A stretch of DNA of 64,000 nt from Spirosoma oryzicola (GCF_021233055.1 NZ_CP089538.1:3736501-3800500), one strand, 5' to 3'. Counted from the stretch's first letter, positions 24,852 to 34,588 are shown. The notes: generated by a model not told the origin, from the sequence alone. A program made the numbers and translations.

Positions 24852-26381
24852 TTACAGAAGTATCTGCCGCTGGCTGTACTTAGCGATTTTATAGAATAGA
24901 TCTTTTGGATTGAACGGCTTGGTAACGTAATCGACCATACCGACCTTGACGGCCCGGTCCTGGTTGCTGAATGTGGCCGAAGCCGTCAGCGCAATGATCG
25001 GTACATCGGGATCCAGCTTACTGATTTCGTAGGCCGCTGTATAGCCATCCATTTCTGGCATCTGAAGATCCATCAGAACCAGGTCAAACTGCCCATCCCG
25101 GTATTTGTTGACGCCGATCAGACCATTTTCTGCCGTTTCTACGTCAATCCCCCACATGGTCAGAAACTTCATCGCCACCTTTACATTCACGGGGTAATCC
25201 TCAACCAAAAGAACTTTCAGCCCTTTTAAGGTCTTGTTATCGACGGTATCGGGCATTGCCATTGCGGGTACAGCTACACGACTGATTCCCAGATCGAGGG
25301 TGAACGAAAAGGTTGCTCCTTTGCCTTCCTCACTTTTTATCTGAATGGCGCTCTCATACAACTCAAGCAGCTTTTTGGTGATTACCAAGCCCAAGCCCGT
25401 CCCCCCGAATTTTCGGGTCGTGGCCGAGTTAGCCTGCGTAAACATCGTAAAAATGGCTTCCTGCTTGTCCTTGGCAATGCCTATGCCCGTATCCTGCACC
25501 GATATGTAAATAGAAGCCCGTTCTTCGGTGCGGTGCTCCAGAGACAGCTCTATCGTAATCGTACCTTGGTTCGTAAACTTGATAGCATTAGACACTAGGT
25601 TGGTTAGTACCTGCCCAATTCGCAGCGAGTCGCCAACCAGCGAATCAGGAATGTCGTCGTCGATCATCAACCGGATTCGGTTACCGTTTTCCTGCGCTTT
25701 AGCCTGCTGCGCCCGTTTGATGTTTGAGACAAGTTGCTTCAGATCGAAATTGATTTCCTCAAGTTCAACCTTCCCGGCTTCTATCTTGCTGAAATCCAGA
25801 ATATCATTGATCAGCGCTTGCAGGTGTTCGATGGAAAACTGGAGAGTTTTTAGATTTTCAGTTAATGCCAGAGGCACTTCCTCCTGCATCATCAGATACG
25901 TCATGCCAACGATCCCGTTAAGCGGGGTGCGGATCTCGTGGCTCATCATCGACAGAAAATCCGACTTAGCCTGTGTGGCGTTTTCGGCAACTTCTTTTGC
26001 ATTCCGCAACTCCGCTTCAATCGTTTTCCGGTGTTCAATCTGCCGCTGCAAAAAACCAACTAAACCGATTAGATTGTTCGGGTCGAAATCCGCCATAGAT
26101 TCACCCTCCGGAACTTCGATCAGATGAATGGCTTCCATGAGCTTTTCTACCGACTGGCGTCGCTGGCTAACCTCGTCTTTCAACTGCTGATTTATCGCTG
26201 AGTATTCGCGTTCATTAAGCAGGGCCGAGTGTTCGAGCAACTCTTTATCCCGGTCAAAATTGAGGTACGAGTCATTGACAGCTTTAATAAACTGCTGAAA
26301 ACGTTCGTGTTCCAGGCATTCCGGGGTCAAATGACGGTTTATCTGACGGATCAGGATTTTGTGCAGTGAATTAACGTTCAT
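24852..26381 (-). CDS. Soluble hybrid histidine kinase, FIST-associated
   Basis: A 509-residue cytoplasmic kinase. An N-terminal helical region (1-135, including a coiled-coil about 60-90) leads to the HisKA helix with H148 (MMSHEIRTPLNG). The ATPase has LVSNAIKFTN, DTGIGI and FGGTGLGL, and the receiver at about 388-505 has D438 (LVLMDLQMPEMDG) and K485-region TKPF. No membrane helix. It is coupled to the upstream FIST gene: the FIST stop and this ATG share one base (TAATG). This arrangement predicts that the FIST protein binds a ligand and controls this kinase. The separate output regulator is not in the window. Confidence 0.92.
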   Translation of the reverse strand: MNVNSLHKILIRQINRHLTPECLEHERFQQFIKAVNDSYLNFDRDKELLEHSALLNEREYSAINQQLKDEVSQRRQSVEKLMEAIHLIEVPEGESMADFDPNNLIGLVGFLQRQIEHRKTIEAELRNAKEVAENATQAKSDFLSMMSHEIRTPLNGIVGMTYLMMQEEVPLALTENLKTLQFSIEHLQALINDILDFSKIEAGKVELEEINFDLKQLVSNIKRAQQAKAQENGNRIRLMIDDDIPDSLVGDSLRIGQVLTNLVSNAIKFTNQGTITIELSLEHRTEERASIYISVQDTGIGIAKDKQEAIFTMFTQANSATTRKFGGTGLGLVITKKLLELYESAIQIKSEEGKGATFSFTLDLGISRVAVPAMAMPDTVDNKTLKGLKVLLVEDYPVNVKVAMKFLTMWGIDVETAENGLIGVNKYRDGQFDLVLMDLQMPEMDGYTAAYEISKLDPDVPIIALTASATFSNQDRAVKVGMVDYVTKPFNPKDLFYKIAKYSQRQILL

Positions 26382-27520
26382 TACCGCTCGGAAAGGATGG
26401 TTATGGTCATGGTCTGATTGTGTAATTCGCCAGGACTGTCCGGCCCCGCCGGCGCAATTTCTCCGTACGAATAAAATCCTGTCATTATAGGCTGATGACC
26501 GAATATTTCACGGGCCACTTCAACCTCTTCCTCCGTACGTTGCCCCAGGATAAGTTTGCGCCCAACGCAGCTGATAAGCAGGGCCAATTCGGGCGTTTCT
26601 CCCAGTTGTTGAAGGGATGCCTGAGCCGCCGTGGCCGACGCTTCGACCAGCCGATCCAGATTGGCGCGCATAAATCGGACGCGGGAACCCTGCGGGATGT
26701 CGCCAGCAAACGTCATGCTTTTCGTCGTTTCGTTAATGGACAAAATTGTCCTCACTAGCGGTTGTGAGTCAAGCGTCGTTCGGATCGACAAGGGAAACAA
26801 CAAAGCCGTTCCGGGCAAGCCATCGGCGTATTTTCCCAGATAGTCTTTGTATAGATCAAGAGCAATGCGGTCGTCTATCTGAAACAATTCGTTGTAGGAT
26901 GATTTGGTCACTTCACGTTCAGGACCGAACACGTCCCAGCCCCCCACCGATCCATGCCCTATTTTCAACGCCGAACCATACAAGCCGACACCCACAACTT
27001 TGCCCGAAACAGGATTTTGATTCAACCCTACCAGTGTTCGTTCAAAACGGTCGCCGTCACCGGCTAACCCACCAATTACGGGAACCAGGCGGTTCAGGCA
27101 TTGGTTGCTGGCTTCAATTAGATCACTCCCATTGACAACGCCACCGTCCGAGATGAGGACAATAGCGGCCAGATTATCGTCACTCAACGCGCAGGCAATC
27201 TGTTCACCAGTCCCGTAGCTTTCTTTGTAATCAGCAATATCTATTTGAACCGCCCGAACGGTTGTCTTCTCAAACTCAATGGCCGTAACAACCAGGGTAT
27301 CGTCATAAACTTTATCGGCAATTATTTCCCCTGACGTAGAGTTGATGACAATGTGCGCTGTCGGGTAGAGCTGACGCAGGTGTTTGTAATGATCACCCTC
27401 TTCCAATAACCTTCGTTCGCCAAAGGCCAAAACAAGCTGCGCCTGTTCGGGCCGAAAATCCGGCGTTCCTGAAATCGTTTCCCAGCTGCCTCCGACAAAC
27501 CTTGTCTGCCCTATTCTCAT
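26381..27520 (-). CDS. FIST-domain sensory protein
   Basis: A 379-residue soluble protein with the FIST N and FIST C domains, a sensory module thought to bind small ligands such as amino acids. Visible signatures are VLISDGGVVNGSDLI, LVPVIGGLAGDGDRFE and GVGLYGSALKIGHG in the N domain, and GFYSYGEIAPAGP near the C-terminus (typical GxYtyGEIaP ending). ATG at 27520 is preferred; a GTG at 27553 is an in-frame alternative that adds 11 residues. The FIST and kinase genes form an operon. The AT-rich region upstream (27554-27746) holds the promoter. Confidence 0.88.
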   Translation of the reverse strand: MRIGQTRFVGGSWETISGTPDFRPEQAQLVLAFGERRLLEEGDHYKHLRQLYPTAHIVINSTSGEIIADKVYDDTLVVTAIEFEKTTVRAVQIDIADYKESYGTGEQIACALSDDNLAAIVLISDGGVVNGSDLIEASNQCLNRLVPVIGGLAGDGDRFERTLVGLNQNPVSGKVVGVGLYGSALKIGHGSVGGWDVFGPEREVTKSSYNELFQIDDRIALDLYKDYLGKYADGLPGTALLFPLSIRTTLDSQPLVRTILSINETTKSMTFAGDIPQGSRVRFMRANLDRLVEASATAAQASLQQLGETPELALLISCVGRKLILGQRTEEEVEVAREIFGHQPIMTGFYSYGEIAPAGPDSPGELHNQTMTITILSER

Positions 27521-27553
27521 CGTGTGTAATGACGTGTGTACATCTCGATACAC

Positions 27554-27746
27554 ATTATCTATATAAGTACAATTCTACGTAATTATATAGTTATTTTTAC
27601 TATATAGTAATACATTATATTTATATATTTATTTTATCGCAATGATATAGCTACTAAAACGTAGGTTTACCAAATTACCAGTCTGGCCAAAAGGTTATGG
27701 CAATGTTTAGCGGTAGGATACGACTGCGAACCCGTATCTTTGTCCA
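27554..27746. promoter_or_regulatory. AT-rich divergent promoter region with palindromes
   Basis: This gap separates the FIST gene (-) from the pseudouridine synthase (+) and is the most AT-rich stretch here. TATATAGT (27584-27591) and ACTATATA (27599-27606) form an 8 bp stem, and ACTATATAGT (27599-27608) is itself palindromic. On the + side TATCTTTG (27735-27742) matches the -7 consensus 4 bases before the ATG at 27747. Confidence 0.45.
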
Positions 27747-28667
27747 ATGGATAAACCAGACCAATCTCCCCGGAGACGCGGTGAACGCACCGACGTTAAT
27801 TTAACCGTTTCAGAACCAGTCGAACTAATGACGTTTCTGATTGCGCAGTTGCCTCACAAGAATAGAAACAACATCAAGTCTTTGCTAAAAAACAAGCAGA
27901 TTCTTGTTGATGACAAAGTATATACGCAGTTCAATCACCCCCTACGGGCGGGGCAGATCGTTACGGTAGCCGCCAACCGAGCCCCTCAAACGTCTCAGTA
28001 TCGGGGTCTTACTATCCTATTTGAAGATTCGCACCTGATTGTAATCAACAAACAGGCTGGTTTGCTATCGATGGGTACCGATAAGGAAAGAGACCGCACA
28101 GCCTACAGCATCTTAAGCGATTACATTAAGAAAGAGAATCCCAAGAACCGGATTTTTATCATCCACCGGCTCGACCGTGAAACGTCTGGTGTGATGATGT
28201 TTGCCAAAAGCGAGAAAGTACAGCGGTTGATGCAGGAATCGTGGAACGCGACGACCAAACAGCGAACCTACGTTGGCCTGGTAGAAGGCATACCCGAACC
28301 ACCAACCGGTACGGTTGTTTCGTACCTGCGCGAAAGCAAAGCTCTGATCGTTTATTCAAGTCAGAATCCGGATAACGGCCAGTTGGCGGTTACGAATTAC
28401 AACGTTGTAAAAAGTGCCAACGGCTACGCGCTGCTCAATCTGGAATTAGAAACGGGCCGAAAAAACCAAATCCGCGTTCACATGCAGGACATTGGCCATC
28501 CAATCGTGGGCGACGCCAAATATGGGGCCACATCGGACCCAATCGGACGTCTGGGTTTACACGCTGAGGTACTGGCTTTTGAGCACCCCATCAGTGGCCA
28601 GCCAATGCGGTTTGATGCCCCTGTGCCGAAGAGTTTTTTAAGCGTTGTAAAGGAACGAGAGGCATAG
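27747..28667 (+). CDS. RluA-family pseudouridine synthase
   Basis: A 306-residue RNA-modifying enzyme that converts uridine to pseudouridine, most likely in 23S rRNA or tRNA. Residues about 20-78 form an S4-like RNA-binding domain (KSLLKNKQILVDDKVY). The catalytic domain has the RluA motif with D143 in IIHRLDRETSGV, plus LETGRKNQIRVHM and HPIVGDAKYG. The specific target (RluA, RluC or RluD group) cannot be fixed by eye. A likely -7 element abuts the ATG. Confidence 0.9.
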   Translation: MDKPDQSPRRRGERTDVNLTVSEPVELMTFLIAQLPHKNRNNIKSLLKNKQILVDDKVYTQFNHPLRAGQIVTVAANRAPQTSQYRGLTILFEDSHLIVINKQAGLLSMGTDKERDRTAYSILSDYIKKENPKNRIFIIHRLDRETSGVMMFAKSEKVQRLMQESWNATTKQRTYVGLVEGIPEPPTGTVVSYLRESKALIVYSSQNPDNGQLAVTNYNVVKSANGYALLNLELETGRKNQIRVHMQDIGHPIVGDAKYGATSDPIGRLGLHAEVLAFEHPISGQPMRFDAPVPKSFLSVVKEREA

Positions 28668-28843
28668 CCGTGTAGGTAAACCGCTATTCGGTAACGATTG
28701 GTTTTTCGTGCGTTGTTCTACCTGAAAGCGAATGCTTCCACCCCTCAATCTCCGGCTTCGGCATTCAAAAATCGGCATTCGGCCAATTTCATTTTCCCAC
28801 GTAGATTCATCGACGCACCTTTGACCTGTCAATCCCGAATGTC

Positions 28844-31627
28844 ATGAAAAGGTTATTACTATCTATACTCATTATCGGTTCAACGGCTGCGGTTGCCCAG
28901 GTGCCAACGAGTGGGACGCCGGCAGCCCGGCCAGACCCGTTTGCTACGCCTGCCAATACGACGCCTTCCAGTACAACCGGTACGCCTTCAAGCCCAGATA
29001 CATTTACGCTGCCAGCAAGCCCGACGCGGGACGATTTTTCGGCTCCTGCCGATAACCAGCCTAGACCAGGAACGACCGGTTCGGAAGCGGAGCCTATCGC
29101 CCGTGGTAACGGCAAAATCACGGGGGTTCTGGTCGATTCGTCGAGTAACAAACCCGTCGAATTTGCGACTATTGCTGTCCTGAGTACCGCAACGAACAAG
29201 CCAATTGACGGAACAACGGCTGACGCAGCCGGTAAATTCGTGCTTCCCAAACTGGCTCCCGGCAAGTACCGGCTTTTATTTACGTTCATCGGTTACAAAG
29301 ACAAGCGTTCCAACGTCATCACCATCGAACGGGGTAGCGACATCAATCTGGGCACCATCAAGATTTCGTCGGATGTCCGGACACTTAAAGAAGTGAACGT
29401 AGTTGGTCAGGCTGCCATGATCGAGGAGAAAGTAGACCGGCTTGTCTACAACGCCGACAAAGACATTACGGCGAAAGGCGGTGACGCTACGGATATCGTG
29501 CGGAAGGTACCAATGCTTTCGGTGGATATGGACGGAAACGTTAGTTTGCGCGGTAGCAGTAACGTAACGGTTTTGATCAACAACAAGCCCTCTACCATTG
29601 TCGCCAGTAGTGTAGCAGACGCGCTCAAGCAGATTCCAGCCGACCAGATCAAAACTGTTGAAGTAATTACCAGCCCCTCGGCTAAGTATGACGCGGAAGG
29701 ATCAGCGGGGATCATCAACATTGTAACCAAGAAAAATACGCTACAGGGTGCGACACTTAACGTTGACGGTGGCGTCGGAAACCGGGGTAGTAATCTGGGA
29801 TTGAACGGTAACTACCGCGTCGGTAAAATGGGCTTCAACCTGGGTGGTTTCGGTCGGACGGAATACAACGTTCGGGGATCGTTCGCGAACGACCAGACTA
29901 CCTTATCGAACTCAGGCAGCAGCGTACGGACCCTTCAAACGGCCAACACGTTGAGTCAGCGCTTATTTGGTAATTTTCAACTGGGCTGGGATTACGACAT
30001 TGATAAAAACACCTCGCTTACGGCCAGCCTGCGTTACGGAGCCCGAAACGGAAACACGAACCAGTATAACCTACTGACCCAGACGTTCCAGTCTAGCGGT
30101 TATTTCCCTTCGATCAACAACCGGAATGTACAAACCAAAGACCTGTCGGGAACGGTCGATGCGAACATAACGTACACCAAGACGTACAAACCACAGCAGG
30201 AGTTCAGCATCCTTGCGCTGTACAGCCGTAACAACCGTACCAACGATTTCGTGGCGGATATTCTGAGCGGTACTGATTTTGAGACGATCACCTCCCGGCA
30301 GAAAAACGACAACAATAGCTACAACCAGGAATCGACCTTACAGCTTGACTATCAGACGCCCATCAAAAAGAACCAGCTGCTCGAATTTGGTGCTAAGGGG
30401 ATTTTTCGTCAGGCGAATAGTCAGTACCAGTATTACTTTGCCAACGGCGCTGAAGGCGATTACCAGATTGATCTGAGCCGTCAGGGAAACACCCTGCTTT
30501 ACGATCAGAACATAGCAGCTTCTTACCTGTCTTACACGCTGACAACGAAAAACAAATTTACGATCAAAGCGGGTGCTCGCTACGAATACACGTTTATCAA
30601 CGCGAAGTTCAGTAACGAATCAGCCGGGCAGTCAACATCCATTCCCGACTACGGAAATATCGTACCGAGTATTAATATTTCCAAGAACATTGGCGGTGGC
30701 AAGATTATCAAGCTGGCTTATAACCGCCGTATTCAGCGCCCCGGTATTCAGTTCCTGAACCCGAACGTCAACGCAGCTAACCCGACCAATATTACGCAGG
30801 GTAACCCGTTGCTATCGCCCGAATTGACCGACAACGTTGAGTTCAGTACCAGTACAAACATCAAAGGACTGTACCTGAACGCTTCCTTGTTTGCCCGGCG
30901 TACCAACAATGAAATTACGGCGGTGCGGGATGTGTCGCAGCAATCGTTTGGCGATGTCGTCAATCCGGTTCTTCAACAGGTGATTCGGACTACCTACCAG
31001 AACGTCGGTCATCAGGACGCCTACGGATTGAACCTGTTCGGTAATGGCACCTTGTTTTCTAAACTACAGCTTGGTGGCGGTATTGATCTGTACCACGTCA
31101 GTCTGACCAACAACAATACTAACCCGATCTATGCAGCGTCAAACTCAGGCTGGGTCATTTCGGGCCGTATCAACGGCACAGTATCGCTCGCAAACGGTTG
31201 GGCATTCCAGGCTTTTGGCGGCATGCGGGGTAGACAAGTTCAATTGCAGGGCTACCAAACCAGCATGTATTTCTACAACCTGGGTGTTCGAAAAGACTTT
31301 AACAACAAAAAAGCCAGCCTTGGTCTCGCTGCTGAAAACTTCCTCAACCATCCGTTCACGATGCGTTCAGAACTCTCGTCGCCTATCCTGACCCAGAATG
31401 CAACGACGAATTTCTACAACGCTGGTGTCAAGCTGACGTTTAGCTACAAACTGGGCAAAATGAGTTTTGACGCTCCGCGCAGAAGTCGGCGATCAATCAA
31501 CAACGACGACGTGAAAGAAGGTGATAACGGCGGTGGCGACAACGGCGGTAACGGTGGTGGTCAGCAACAACAGTCTGCTCCGGCGGGCAATGGCGGTGGC
31601 AGCCGCAGCGGCCGTCCCCGGTCCTAA
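28844..31627 (+). CDS. TonB-family outer-membrane beta-barrel protein
   Basis: A 927-residue outer-membrane protein. The signal peptide is about 1-18 and is followed by a Pro/Thr/Ser-rich linker (20-88). A carboxypeptidase-regulatory-like domain (about 92-180, GVLVDSSSNKPVEFATIAV), a plug-like region (195-295, DIVRKVPMLSVDMDGNVSLRG and SAKYDAEGSAGIINIVTKK) and a large barrel of the PF14905 type follow. After the barrel comes a low-complexity Gly/Gln/Arg-rich tail (about 890-927). No SusD-like partner is adjacent, so the protein may be a structural or non-SusCD member of the family. A rho-independent terminator follows. Confidence 0.9.
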   Translation: MKRLLLSILIIGSTAAVAQVPTSGTPAARPDPFATPANTTPSSTTGTPSSPDTFTLPASPTRDDFSAPADNQPRPGTTGSEAEPIARGNGKITGVLVDSSSNKPVEFATIAVLSTATNKPIDGTTADAAGKFVLPKLAPGKYRLLFTFIGYKDKRSNVITIERGSDINLGTIKISSDVRTLKEVNVVGQAAMIEEKVDRLVYNADKDITAKGGDATDIVRKVPMLSVDMDGNVSLRGSSNVTVLINNKPSTIVASSVADALKQIPADQIKTVEVITSPSAKYDAEGSAGIINIVTKKNTLQGATLNVDGGVGNRGSNLGLNGNYRVGKMGFNLGGFGRTEYNVRGSFANDQTTLSNSGSSVRTLQTANTLSQRLFGNFQLGWDYDIDKNTSLTASLRYGARNGNTNQYNLLTQTFQSSGYFPSINNRNVQTKDLSGTVDANITYTKTYKPQQEFSILALYSRNNRTNDFVADILSGTDFETITSRQKNDNNSYNQESTLQLDYQTPIKKNQLLEFGAKGIFRQANSQYQYYFANGAEGDYQIDLSRQGNTLLYDQNIAASYLSYTLTTKNKFTIKAGARYEYTFINAKFSNESAGQSTSIPDYGNIVPSINISKNIGGGKIIKLAYNRRIQRPGIQFLNPNVNAANPTNITQGNPLLSPELTDNVEFSTSTNIKGLYLNASLFARRTNNEITAVRDVSQQSFGDVVNPVLQQVIRTTYQNVGHQDAYGLNLFGNGTLFSKLQLGGGIDLYHVSLTNNNTNPIYAASNSGWVISGRINGTVSLANGWAFQAFGGMRGRQVQLQGYQTSMYFYNLGVRKDFNNKKASLGLAAENFLNHPFTMRSELSSPILTQNATTNFYNAGVKLTFSYKLGKMSFDAPRRSRRSINNDDVKEGDNGGGDNGGNGGGQQQQSAPAGNGGGSRSGRPRS

Positions 31628-31974
31628 AAATCGTTGATCGTAGTGGTTAATACGCGCTATGATCGTTAGTTCTTAATTAGAATAGGTTGGTGGCAATCCC
31701 TCTGGTTTTACTGGAGGGATTCCTTTTTTTAGGACAGATACGGCTTACCATTCTGCCCTACTTACCGTTCCCGGACATGACTATCTGCAACGAACGGATG
31801 CGAATCAGCGTATGAAAAGACAGGTGGTTCCTACTGCTGTTAACACCACTAACCGGCACGGAGCTCACCGTTTATCATCAGTTTGTTAATTCTGTGTAAA
31901 ATTCGACTAATTAGTAAACTCTGTTGACTAGTTTTCGGTTAGATAAGCATGATGCACTCCTACATTCAAATTCA
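31628..31974. other. 347-base gap holding a terminator and the next promoter
   Basis: The first 100 bases carry the terminator of the outer-membrane protein gene (31695-31730). The remainder to the ATG at 31975 shows no gene and no clear TAnnTTTG match; it presumably holds the promoter of the DUF5686 gene. Confidence 0.4.
31695..31730 (+). terminator. Rho-independent terminator
   Basis: AATCCCTC (31695-31702) and GAGGGATT (31714-31721) form an 8 bp stem with an 11-base loop, followed by seven T residues at 31724-31730. This is a textbook intrinsic terminator for the upstream gene. Confidence 0.85.
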
Positions 31975-34506
31975 ATGACCTTTCTCATACGGACTTTCGT
32001 TCTTCTGAGCCTGCTGTTTATCGGTTGGCCACAGTTGACGATGGGCCAGACAATCTACACAATTAGCGGTCGCGTTACCGATGCAGCGACTGGCGAGGGC
32101 ATTCCTTTCGCTAGCATTGCGGTAAAAGGGTTAACCAATGGTACAACCTCTGACGCCGACGGTCGCTATAAACTACAATCAAAGCAACTTGCTGATTCTA
32201 TCCAGGTCCTTAGTCTCGGCTATCAGACGCGTACGTATCCGCTAACAGGTGCCGTTACGCAGATCATCGACGCGCAGTTAATCGCTACGGCCACGAAACT
32301 TCAGGAAGTAAAAGTGTACGCCAAAGGGGGCGATCCTGCCTACCGGGTGATCCGCGAGACGGTACGCCGACGAGACCAGTTCAATCCAGCGCAGCTATCG
32401 GCCTACCAGTACGACAGCTACACCAAGATCGAAGGGTATATCAACAACTTCGGCCAGAAACGCAAAAAGAACCGAAGACCAGGGCCAATCAACCGGCTAC
32501 TCGGTAAACTCCCATCCATCACGGACGAAAACGGACTGCCCGCCGTTCCGGTCTTTATCTCCGAAACGTTCTCTAATTTTTTCGCCCGCAGCAAGCCCGA
32601 AAAGGTAAAGGAAAAAGTGCTTAAGTCGCGGGTTACGGGGGTTGGCATAAGCGATGGCGGTTTGATCGCCCAGCTTACGGGCGCGTCGTTTCAGCAGTAC
32701 AATTTTTACCGAAATTCGATTTACCTTTTCCTGAAAGATATTCCTTCGCCAATTGGAGGGCAGTGGGAAACGGTGTATACCTTCCGGCTGAAAGATACCA
32801 TTGCCATCAATGACGCCGTATGCTACGAGATTGAGTTTACGCCTAAACGTGCTAGTGATCTGGCGTTTACCGGCACCGTTTGGATCGATACGCTGAAGAT
32901 GGCACTAGCCCAGGTTGATGCGCACGTTGACAAGAAAGCGAATATCAACTTTGTGGATGAGCTTCACATCGAACAGAATTGGGAAACGCTGCCTTCGGGT
33001 CTTCGATTTCCGACGCAAACCCAGGTTACTATAGACACCGAGCAGCCTACGCCACGCGCGCCGGGAGGCTTGGTTCGCTTTTTCTCCACCGCTCGCAACA
33101 TTATCGAAAACCAGCCCAAAGACGTAGGGTTCTACGACCCTTCTATTGAACTGGCCGATGACTACCGGCAGGCCGATCCAACCTACTGGAAAAGCGTTCG
33201 GCCAGATTCACTTTCACCCAGTGAATGGCGGGCGATGCAGGTAGTTGACTCGGTACGCAATGTACCCATTATCAAAGTGGCGGGCGAGATTATCAAACTC
33301 GGCGTCATCGGCTACAAACCCATCGACAAACTTCATATCGACATCGGTCCGCTGCTTTATTCGTACGCCAACAACAACGTCGAAGGAAACCGGTTCCGGC
33401 TCGGGATGCGAACGAATACAGGATTTAGCCGGAAATGGCTTCTCAGCGGTTATCTGGCTTACGGCACGCTTGACCAGACGTTTAAGTACAGCGCCAATAT
33501 CGAGTACATTGCCAGTCGTAAACCGTGGACTGTCTTCGGCGTTCGACGCACCTACGACCTGGAGCGCATTGGCGTATCAGCGGACAATATCGGTAACAAC
33601 TCCTTGTTTGCCGCTTACTCACGCTTTGGCACCATCCGCCGTCCGTACTATCAGGAAGAAAATCTGGCGTATTTCCGACGCGAAATGGGCCGGGGTTTTA
33701 CGCAGACGTTGGCGATACGCAACCGCACCTTTGAGCCCTTGTTTCCTTTTGCTTTTCAGCCGCAAATACGGGACCGTGATCAAACCATTCGGGATAGTTA
33801 CCGAGTCAGCGAACTGATCTCCGAGACACGGTTCGCTCCCGACGAAGTAATTCTGCAAAATGACAACGTCCGGGTTAGTACCGGCGCGGTGCGCAAACCA
33901 ATTTTCACCTTACGCTACACGCTCGGCGTTCGCAACCTGCTGGGCGGTGACTTTACGTACCATCGCGTTGCGCTGACCATGAAACATTCGTTCCGGATGG
34001 GTGTTCTGGGGCGGTCGTATTACAGCCTGGGTGCGGGCATTATTCCATCGACGGTGCCTTACCCTCTTCTGTACACACCGCTAGGTAACGAATCGGTGTT
34101 CTATGTCGGCAACGCGTACAACCTGATGAATTATTTTGAGTTTGTCTCCGACCGTTGGGCGACGGCGCAGTATGAACACAATTTTGGTGGTCTGCTCTTC
34201 AACCGGTTGCCGTTATTACGTCGGCTCAAGTGGCGGGAGCTGGTAACGGCTCAGGTATTAGTCGGTAGTGTATCCGGCAGTAACCTGGCCATGATTCCCG
34301 GCACGGATGCCCAGGGACGCACTGTGGAAGGATTTAACTCCTTAGGCCGCACGCCCTACATCGAAGTCGGGTACGGAATCGACAATATTTTCAAGGTGCT
34401 CCGGGTCGATGCCATTCATCGACTTACCTACCGTGATAATCTCACGCGCACGGGTATTCCCGTCACGCCTTTCGCGATCAAGCTGTCAGGCTGGCTTTCC
34501 TTGTAG
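31975..34506 (+). CDS. DUF5686 / carboxypeptidase-regulatory-like outer-membrane protein
   Basis: An 843-residue exported protein. The signal peptide (MTFLIRTFVLLSLLFIGW and on to MGQ) fixes the ATG at 31975; a TTG 17 codons upstream gives a hydrophilic extension and is less likely. Residues about 28-115 are a carboxypeptidase-regulatory-like domain (SGRVTDAATGEGIPFASIAV). The rest matches the DUF5686 family of Bacteroidota (YRVIRETVRRRD and AYQYDSYTKIEG near 140-175), with beta-strand-rich sequence toward the C-terminus as in an outer-membrane barrel. Function of the family is unknown. It is a single-gene unit. Confidence 0.85.
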   Translation: MTFLIRTFVLLSLLFIGWPQLTMGQTIYTISGRVTDAATGEGIPFASIAVKGLTNGTTSDADGRYKLQSKQLADSIQVLSLGYQTRTYPLTGAVTQIIDAQLIATATKLQEVKVYAKGGDPAYRVIRETVRRRDQFNPAQLSAYQYDSYTKIEGYINNFGQKRKKNRRPGPINRLLGKLPSITDENGLPAVPVFISETFSNFFARSKPEKVKEKVLKSRVTGVGISDGGLIAQLTGASFQQYNFYRNSIYLFLKDIPSPIGGQWETVYTFRLKDTIAINDAVCYEIEFTPKRASDLAFTGTVWIDTLKMALAQVDAHVDKKANINFVDELHIEQNWETLPSGLRFPTQTQVTIDTEQPTPRAPGGLVRFFSTARNIIENQPKDVGFYDPSIELADDYRQADPTYWKSVRPDSLSPSEWRAMQVVDSVRNVPIIKVAGEIIKLGVIGYKPIDKLHIDIGPLLYSYANNNVEGNRFRLGMRTNTGFSRKWLLSGYLAYGTLDQTFKYSANIEYIASRKPWTVFGVRRTYDLERIGVSADNIGNNSLFAAYSRFGTIRRPYYQEENLAYFRREMGRGFTQTLAIRNRTFEPLFPFAFQPQIRDRDQTIRDSYRVSELISETRFAPDEVILQNDNVRVSTGAVRKPIFTLRYTLGVRNLLGGDFTYHRVALTMKHSFRMGVLGRSYYSLGAGIIPSTVPYPLLYTPLGNESVFYVGNAYNLMNYFEFVSDRWATAQYEHNFGGLLFNRLPLLRRLKWRELVTAQVLVGSVSGSNLAMIPGTDAQGRTVEGFNSLGRTPYIEVGYGIDNIFKVLRVDAIHRLTYRDNLTRTGIPVTPFAIKLSGWLSL

Positions 34507-34555
34507 CGGCTCGCAGTTATCCCGACGAATGCCCCCAAGACGAAGAAAGTAAATT

Positions 34556-34583
34556 AGCCCGCTTCTATCCGGAGCGGGCTTTT
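34556..34583. terminator. Bidirectional terminator
   Basis: AGCCCGCT (34556-34563) and AGCGGGCT (34573-34580) form an exact 8 bp stem. T residues follow on the + strand and A residues precede it, so it can stop transcripts from both sides, between the DUF5686 gene and pgmB. Confidence 0.7.
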
Positions 34584-34588
34584 GACTA

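Noticed and set aside
25528..26127. 199-residue + strand frame
   Set aside because: Antisense to the hybrid kinase HisKA/ATPase region.
27554..27746. AT-rich stretch considered as replication origin
   Set aside because: No DnaA-box cluster (TTATCCACA) and no replication genes near.
33245..33817. 190-residue + strand frame inside the DUF5686 gene
   Set aside because: Alternative frame with no domain; the main frame is continuous.
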